Below are positions 7,145 to 11,295 of a DNA stretch of 11,295 bases, piece by piece. The notes beneath the pieces are model-generated. The model was not told the origin of the DNA. It saw nothing but the letters and a program-made list of their open reading frames with translations, and did not search any database. Origin of the DNA: JBIICS01 sp044238735 (GTDB lineage Bacteria; Bacteroidota; Bacteroidia; UBA4408); NCBI GenBank assembly GCA_044238735.1, contig JBIICS010000094.1, positions 1-11,295 on the forward strand. Reading direction: 5' to 3'. The position numbers and the translations under genes are program-made. Each line of letters starts with the position of its first letter. Position 1 is the stretch's first letter.

Positions 7145-7651
7145 GTGGAGGAAATCGTTAATAAAGTAACCGAAAGCGGATTAATTACCTTTAATTTGGA
7201 GGATTATTATCCTACCGAGGCCGAACTTTATAAGATTGATTTAAAGGATTTACTTTTTCAAGGGCTTATATTACGCGAAAAAGATTTGCGCGATTGGGTT
7301 AAGCAGTTTGATGCGGATCGGGTTAAAGGTAAATATGTTTGGATTACATGTTCTGCTGACGCAGTAATTCAAACCTGGGCCTATATGTTAATTGCTCAAA
7401 AATTATGCACTACTGCGGTAAAAGTAATTTTAGGTAACGAGGTTAAAATAGTTGAAGAAATTATAACGCATAAGATTTCTCAAATAGATCTTAGTCAGTT
7501 TAATGATCAGCGGGTGGTGGTAAAAGGATGCAGTAAAAAGCAAATTCCGGATTCGTTGTTTGTTTATGTTGCCAATATTCTAACACCAATGGTAAAATCT
7601 TTAATGTTTGGAGAGCCTTGTTCTACGGTTCCGCTTTATAAAAAGAAATAA
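7145..7651 (+). CDS. DUF2480 family protein (function unknown)
   Basis: This 168-residue soluble protein is recognised as DUF2480, a small family essentially confined to Bacteroidota with no established function. Family marks are SGLITFNLEDYYP (11-23), LILREKDLRDWV (41-52), the KYVWITCSADAVIQTWAYML block (63-82), RVVVKGCSKKQIP (123-135), and the ending KSLMFGEPCSTVPLYKKK (151-168). Cysteines 69, 129 and 159 sit in these conserved blocks (CSADA, GCS, GEPCST) and could form a metal or redox site; that is inference. From memory, homologues are often found near suf iron-sulfur assembly genes, but none are here; its neighbour is dnaJ. The start is GTG at 7145: the product then begins MEEIVNKV, like relatives starting MEGEIINKV, and there is no nearby in-frame ATG. 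A hairpin terminator follows at 7707-7730. Confidence 0.9.
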   Translation: MEEIVNKVTESGLITFNLEDYYPTEAELYKIDLKDLLFQGLILREKDLRDWVKQFDADRVKGKYVWITCSADAVIQTWAYMLIAQKLCTTAVKVILGNEVKIVEEIITHKISQIDLSQFNDQRVVVKGCSKKQIPDSLFVYVANILTPMVKSLMFGEPCSTVPLYKKK

Positions 7652-7706
7652 ACAGAACTCCTTAAAAATTTGTAATTCCTAAATTACATTTATCATAAGT
7701 CTTATA

Positions 7707-7730
7707 GAGTTTAAAAAGATTTTTAAACTC
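7707..7730 (+). terminator. Intrinsic terminator between convergent genes
   Basis: GAGTTTAAAA, a 4-nt centre, and TTTTAAACTC form a perfect 10-bp stem, followed on the plus strand by AGTTTTTATAATTTATTTTT. It lies 56 bp past the DUF2480 stop and 20 bp beyond the end of the convergent hydrolase gene. The T-run favours the plus strand; the symmetric AT-rich stem could also stop minus-strand transcripts, though the minus side has no T-run. Confidence 0.7.
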
Positions 7731-7749
7731 AGTTTTTATAATTTATTTT

Positions 7750-8517
7750 TCAAAATTTTAAAAGATATTCTTCAACCGATTTAATAAACTCTAATGGCTT
7801 ATCCGCATGAACCCAATGCCCTGCGTTTTCAATGCTTATACAATTTACGTCAGTAAATTTCTGATGGATATCATCTATATCGGCATTAGTAATGTAGTTT
7901 GATTTACTGCCTCTAATAAAAAGTGTAGGTACTGTACAAATGCCAAATTCAAAACAGGCTTCTCCAACGTTTTCGATGTTGTCGCTAATTACCTCATAGT
8001 TGAATCTAAACGATAGTTTTCCGTTATCTTTCCAATAAATATTTTTAAGTATAAATTGAATAGTGGCCTCCTCTTTTATAAACATTCTTAAAATTTGTTC
8101 GGCATCTTTACGAGTTTTAATTATATCGAAGTTAACTGCCGAAAGGGCCTCTAATACAGTATGATGATGAGGTTCATAATATCGTGGTGAGATGTCTACT
8201 ACAATTAATTTATCAAGTCGTTCCGGATAAATTTCTGCAAAACGCATGCATATCTTACCTCCCATGCTGTGGCCAATAAGTATCGCCTTTTGGGTGTCTA
8301 TTTTATCAAGCAGCTCTTTTATATCTTCGGCCATAACATCATAATTCCATTCCGAGCTGTGAGGAGATAATCCATGATTTCGGTTATCTAGAATATAAAC
8401 CGTAAAATGTTTGCTTAAATGTTTTCCAATATTTAACCAATTATCGCTAATGCCAAACAAGCCATGCGATATAATAAGAGGTGGACCTTCTCCTAGCTGT
8501 CTATAAAATAATTCCAT
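7750..8517 (-). CDS. Alpha/beta-fold hydrolase (YbfF/ABHD11-like esterase)
   Basis: This 255-residue cytoplasmic protein is an alpha/beta hydrolase of the YbfF/ABHD11-like esterase group. The oxyanion loop is ISHGLFGISDNW (16-27), followed by the strand DNRNHGLSP (44-52). The nucleophile is Ser84 in GHSMGG (82-87), and the catalytic histidine is His234 in NAGHWVHADKP (231-241). The canonical acid position after strand 7 (IRGSKSNYI) has no Asp, so the acid is probably Asp108 in VVDISP, which this group conserves; that is inference. The lid region (about 112-185) is charged. Natural substrates of YbfF-type enzymes are poorly defined (short-chain or acyl-CoA esters), so none is assigned. Its ATG lies 1 nt after the stop of the GT9 gene, so the two form an operon and may be translationally coupled. 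A pathway link to the glycosyltransferase is not established. Confidence 0.92.
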   Translation of the reverse strand: MELFYRQLGEGPPLIISHGLFGISDNWLNIGKHLSKHFTVYILDNRNHGLSPHSSEWNYDVMAEDIKELLDKIDTQKAILIGHSMGGKICMRFAEIYPERLDKLIVVDISPRYYEPHHHTVLEALSAVNFDIIKTRKDAEQILRMFIKEEATIQFILKNIYWKDNGKLSFRFNYEVISDNIENVGEACFEFGICTVPTLFIRGSKSNYITNADIDDIHQKFTDVNCISIENAGHWVHADKPLEFIKSVEEYLLKF

Positions 8518-8518
8518 T

Positions 8519-9484
8519 TTATTCGTTTAACCAATTAGCAATATCGTTAACCGGTTGTTGCATCATGCAGTTAAAATGTTTTTTCGGACAGATTTCAAAC
8601 CCAAGCTTCGAACAAGGTTTACAAGATAAATCTACATCAAAGTTTTTGTATAGGCTTTTGGAATCATCCGGATAAAACGGAAAAAAACCGAAACGGGGAG
8701 TAGTGTTACCCCATATAACAACCATCCTTTTTTTATAAGCTGCACTAATATGCATTAAGCCGGTATCGTTTGCAATAACTTTATCGGCATTTTTTATGAT
8801 GAGAGCAGATTGAGCCAGACTGCATTTATTTATAAGATTTATAAAAAGTTTATTAGTATGCTTTCTTATATCTTCTCCAATAAATTCTTCTTCCCTTCCG
8901 CCCAAAACAACTACCGGTAAATTTGTTTTATCTATAATTTTAGCAATTAATTCAGGTGGCATACACTTGGTTTTGTATTTTCCACCACTGGCTAGTGCAA
9001 TATAGTTATGAGGTAAATTAAAGTTATGAATATTTGTATCCGGATTCAAGTAAAAGTTAAGGCCCTCTCCATCGTATTTTATTCCAATTGCTTCTGCAGT
9101 TTTAATATAGCGTAATGTTATATGCTCAATTTCATCTTTGGATTTTAGTCTAACCATCTTCCATTTAGCCATGTTAGCTTTAAATAAATTGTTGCTTTTA
9201 TAGCCCAAACTAAGTTTTATAAATGTTGAACGGTAATTTTTATGGAGGTCTAGCACCAAATCAAATGATAAGTTTTTAAGTTCATCAATTGCTTCGCCGG
9301 CTTTTCTCTTAATGCAGATTATCTTATCAATTTGAGGATTGAACTCCAGAAGACTTAAATACATCTCTTTAGTTAAAAAGGTGATATGCGAATCAGGGTA
9401 TTGCTTCTTTATTCCTCTTATTAAAGGTTCAGTAAGCACAATATCGCCTATAGAGCTAAATCGTATTATTAAGATCTTTTTCAC
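8519..9484 (-). CDS. Glycosyltransferase family 9 (heptosyltransferase-like)
   Basis: From the GTG at 9484 this is a 321-residue GT-B glycosyltransferase of family GT9, the ADP-heptose:LPS heptosyltransferase group, acting at the cytoplasmic face on lipopolysaccharide core or a similar glycan. The N-terminus VKKILIIRFSSIGDIVLT is the family hallmark, with the presumed catalytic Asp14 in SSIGD. The donor-binding half has NDTGLMHIS (239-247) and ALASGGKYKTKCMP (163-176). A C-terminal Cys cluster (288, 291, 299, 306; CKPC...CP...C) is common in Bacteroidota members and may bind metal. The reading frame stays open upstream to an ATG at 9532, adding 16 residues, but that would overlap the divergent tatD start and add sequence the family lacks, so GTG is preferred. 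A -7 box lies just before it. It is followed by the hydrolase gene 1 nt later. The exact sugar and acceptor are unknown. Confidence 0.88.
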   Translation of the reverse strand: MKKILIIRFSSIGDIVLTEPLIRGIKKQYPDSHITFLTKEMYLSLLEFNPQIDKIICIKRKAGEAIDELKNLSFDLVLDLHKNYRSTFIKLSLGYKSNNLFKANMAKWKMVRLKSKDEIEHITLRYIKTAEAIGIKYDGEGLNFYLNPDTNIHNFNLPHNYIALASGGKYKTKCMPPELIAKIIDKTNLPVVVLGGREEEFIGEDIRKHTNKLFINLINKCSLAQSALIIKNADKVIANDTGLMHISAAYKKRMVVIWGNTTPRFGFFPFYPDDSKSLYKNFDVDLSCKPCSKLGFEICPKKHFNCMMQQPVNDIANWLNE

Positions 9485-9490
9485 CTTTTT

Positions 9491-9498
9491 CAAAAATA
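9491..9498 (-). promoter_or_regulatory. Candidate -7 box (TATTTTTG) of the GT9 gene
   Basis: The minus strand TATTTTTG matches TAnnTTTG and ends 6 nt before the GTG start at 9484. This would give an mRNA with little or no leader and supports GTG over the upstream ATG, which would lie upstream of the promoter. No -33 box is evident. Confidence 0.45.
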
Positions 9499-9504
9499 AG
9501 CAAT

Positions 9505-9512
9505 TAAATTTG
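9505..9512 (+). promoter_or_regulatory. Candidate -7 box (TAAATTTG) of the TatD-family gene
   Basis: TAAATTTG matches TAnnTTTG and ends 3 nt before the ATG at 9516. It lies only 6 nt from the oppositely directed box of the GT9 gene. No -33 box is evident. If active, the transcript would be leaderless or nearly so. Confidence 0.45.
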
Positions 9513-9515
9513 CAT

Positions 9516-10301
9516 ATGAATTTTACCGACACCCATTTACATCTTTATTCCGAAGAATTTGGTTCAGACATACCTGTTCTTTTGAATAATGCTTTAAAAA
9601 AGGGTGTAAGTAAGTTTATACTTCCCAATATTGATTTGGATAGTATTAAGCCGTTAAAGAACCTGTTAACTCAATACCCTGATAACTGTTTGGGTATGAT
9701 GGGTCTGCATCCCTGCTATATTAAGGAAGACTATAAAGAAGTTTTAAATGTTGTAAAACAGGAGTTATATAATGGTCATTATAAGGCAGTAGGCGAGATA
9801 GGTACTGATTTATATTGGGATAAATCAACTTACAAATGGCAAGCTGAGGCATTTATTGAACAGTGTAATTGGGCATTTGATTTAAATCTGCCGGTTGCAG
9901 TCCACTGCCGCGAATCGGTTCAGGAAACAATTAATCTGGTTAAACAGATTAATGCAAGTTCTAAGCAGCAATTGCGAGGTGTCTTTCATTGTTTTTCGGG
10001 TAATTTGAATCAGGCCAAAGAATTGATAGAAATGGGCTTTTATTTAGGAATTGGCGGGGTAGTAACATTTAAAAATGGTAAAATCGATCAGTTTATAAAT
10101 CAGATTCCGATCAATAGAATTGTGCTTGAAACCGATGGCCCCTATTTAGCACCTGCTCCTTATAGAGGAAAACGTAACGACCCCGAATATATAATTCTGG
10201 TTGCCCAAAAACTTGCCGATCTTTACCAAATTTCACTTAACACTTTAGCTGAAATAACTACTAATAATGCCGCTCAATTGTTTAACATTAAGAATACATA
10301 G
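9516..10301 (+). CDS. TatD-family metal-dependent hydrolase (putative DNase)
   Basis: This 261-residue TIM-barrel metallo-hydrolase belongs to the TatD/YcfH family of the amidohydrolase superfamily; characterised members are 3'-5' exonucleases or DNases acting with two divalent metals. All expected ligands are visible: His7 and His9 in DTHLHL, Glu94 in GEIGTD, His130 in VHCRES, His158 in FHCFSG, and Asp207 in ETDGPYLAP. The frame is open well upstream, to 9339, but that part lies inside the GT9 gene, and family members start right at the (M)xxDTHxHL strand, so ATG 9516 is chosen. There is no signal peptide. It is divergent from GT9 and followed after 70 bp by the asparaginase gene on the same strand. 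The exact substrate, nucleic acid or another, cannot be told from sequence. Confidence 0.94.
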   Translation: MNFTDTHLHLYSEEFGSDIPVLLNNALKKGVSKFILPNIDLDSIKPLKNLLTQYPDNCLGMMGLHPCYIKEDYKEVLNVVKQELYNGHYKAVGEIGTDLYWDKSTYKWQAEAFIEQCNWAFDLNLPVAVHCRESVQETINLVKQINASSKQQLRGVFHCFSGNLNQAKELIEMGFYLGIGGVVTFKNGKIDQFINQIPINRIVLETDGPYLAPAPYRGKRNDPEYIILVAQKLADLYQISLNTLAEITTNNAAQLFNIKNT

Positions 10302-10371
10302 TATAATTTGATTTCAATATGATAAGAGTTCAACTTTATACTCTCATAATTTATAACTCATAATTATTTAA
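10302..10371 (+). repeat. Short AT-rich repeats between the TatD gene and the asparaginase gene
   Basis: This 70-bp gap holds a 9-bp direct repeat CTCATAATT at 10343-10351 and 10357-10365, and a short inverted repeat AGAGT (10325-10329)/ACTCT (10340-10344). Neither is followed by a convincing T-run, so I see no clear terminator. No exact TAnnTTTG box is present, so the asparaginase gene may be read through from the upstream gene or use an atypical promoter. Confidence 0.3.
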
Positions 10372-11295
10372 ATGCAACAAACTTCCATATTACTAATTTA
10401 TACTGGCGGAACGATTGGAATGGTACAAGACGCCAAGAGCGGATTGCTTAAGCCTTTTAATTTTCATCAAATTACCGAACAGGTTCCGGAGCTTTCCCGC
10501 TTTACCTTAAATATTGAGGCATTAAGTTTTGAAAAGCCTATAGACTCATCCAACATGCTTCCAACGCATTGGATTAAGTTAGCGGAAATGATCGAAGAGA
10601 ATTATCCAAAATACGATGGTTTTGTTATTTTGCATGGGTCCGATACCATGGCCTATACGGCATCGGCATTAAGCTTTTTACTGGAAGGCCTAGCTAAGCC
10701 GGTTATTTTAACAGGATCTCAATTGCCTATTGGTGTTATAAGAACCGATGGTAAAGAAAACCTGATCACTGCTGTTGAAATTGCGTCAGCCAAAAGTAAT
10801 GGCGAGCCTGTTATTAAAGAAGTTGCAATTTATTTTGAATATACTTTACTGCGCGGAAATAGAACGATCAAATACAATAGCGAACATTTTGATGCTTTTA
10901 AATCACCTAATTATCCTCCATTGGCAGAGGCGGGTATAACCATTAAATACAACTCTCCTTATCTGCTCCGTAATCAACCTTCTGCATTTAAAGTTTATAA
11001 AAACTTAGATAATGATATTGCCTCCATTAAGCTTTTTCCGGGTGTTAGCAGAAAGATAACAGAAAGTGTTTTATTTAATCCAAGTGTAAAGGCCATTGTC
11101 CTTGAAACATTTGGTGCCGGCAATGCTACAACGCAGGAGTGGTTTATAGAGGCTCTTAAACAATCTGTTAACCTAGGTAAGATTATTTTAAATATTACAC
11201 AATGTCCCGAAGGTAAGGTTGTTCAGGGTAAATATGAAACCAGTGGATCTTTTAATCAGATAGGTATAATTAGTGGTTCTGATCTAACTTTTGAA
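10372..11295 (+). CDS. Type I (cytoplasmic) L-asparaginase, C-terminus missing at window edge
   Basis: An ATG at 10372 opens a frame of 308 codons that is still open at the right edge. The product hydrolyses L-asparagine to aspartate and ammonia. It has no signal peptide, which matches the cytoplasmic AnsA type rather than periplasmic AnsB. Visible motifs are YTGGTIG (10-16) with nucleophile Thr14, the substrate-binding Ser60, HGSDTMAYTAS (88-98) with Asp91, TGSQLPIGVIRTDG (114-127), and LRGNRTIK (160-167), whose Lys167 is the probable catalytic lysine. The second active-site threonine of the usual HGTDT is replaced here by Ser90, a conservative change I believe is frequent in Bacteroidota members. 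ETFGAGNATT (245-254) belongs to the C-terminal domain. Roughly 30-40 residues are probably missing. The start is supported by the glycine-rich strand beginning close to residue 1. Confidence 0.94.
   Translation, partial: MQQTSILLIYTGGTIGMVQDAKSGLLKPFNFHQITEQVPELSRFTLNIEALSFEKPIDSSNMLPTHWIKLAEMIEENYPKYDGFVILHGSDTMAYTASALSFLLEGLAKPVILTGSQLPIGVIRTDGKENLITAVEIASAKSNGEPVIKEVAIYFEYTLLRGNRTIKYNSEHFDAFKSPNYPPLAEAGITIKYNSPYLLRNQPSAFKVYKNLDNDIASIKLFPGVSRKITESVLFNPSVKAIVLETFGAGNATTQEWFIEALKQSVNLGKIILNITQCPEGKVVQGKYETSGSFNQIGIISGSDLTFE

Noticed and set aside
8481..8675. A 64-codon plus-strand frame across the hydrolase/GT9 junction
   Set aside because: It is antisense to both real genes, with no recognisable features.
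9339..9515. N-terminal extension of the TatD-family frame back to 9339
   Set aside because: It lies antisense inside the GT9 gene and precedes the normal family start. It is an artefact of an open frame.
1..11295. A novel defence, mobile or biosynthetic system
   Set aside because: Every sizeable frame belongs to a known family, most of them housekeeping. There are no integrases, transposases, arrays, toxin-antitoxin pairs or unexplained multi-gene operons.

Overview
The window reads as ordinary chromosome of a Bacteroidota bacterium. The DNA is AT-rich. Signal peptides end in KAQ. Several genes have a TAnnTTTG box, the -7 element of Bacteroidota promoters, just upstream, and Shine-Dalgarno sites are mostly weak or absent. 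The family content also fits: a YebC of the Bacteroidota form, a DUF2480 protein, and a LytS-type kinase carrying a periplasmic Reg_prop/Y_Y_Y sensor. I cannot place it to genus. There are no mobile elements, CRISPR arrays, tRNAs or rRNAs.

Layout, left to right. (1) 1-166, minus: N-terminus of a secreted protein that runs off the left edge. (2) 223-4337, minus: a three-gene cluster transcribed as sensor histidine kinase, LytTR response regulator, GNAT acetyltransferase. The kinase and regulator are 9 nt apart, and the regulator stop overlaps the acetyltransferase start (TAATG). A terminator-like hairpin lies inside the first codons of the acetyltransferase. (3) 4407-6969, plus: yebC, then the grpE-dnaJ chaperone pair, with a sigma-54-like element in front of grpE. 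(4) 7145-7651, plus: a DUF2480 protein with a GTG start, ended by a hairpin-plus-T-run terminator at 7707-7730. (5) 7750-9484, minus: a GT9 (heptosyltransferase-like) glycosyltransferase followed by an alpha/beta hydrolase, 1 nt apart. (6) 9516-10301, plus: a TatD-family metal-dependent hydrolase, divergent from GT9 across only 31 bp. (7) 10372 to the right edge, plus: a cytoplasmic type I L-asparaginase, cut off by the window end.

Functionally the window combines one sensory module (periplasmic two-propeller sensor, autokinase, LytTR DNA-binding regulator), protein quality control (GrpE and DnaJ as DnaK cochaperones, and YebC acting on translation), an envelope-glycan glycosyltransferase, and general enzymes. 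I did not find a convincing new multi-gene system. The points most worth a second look are regulatory: the hairpin inside the acetyltransferase start, the sigma-54-like element before grpE, and the promoter boxes lying almost on the start codons of three genes.
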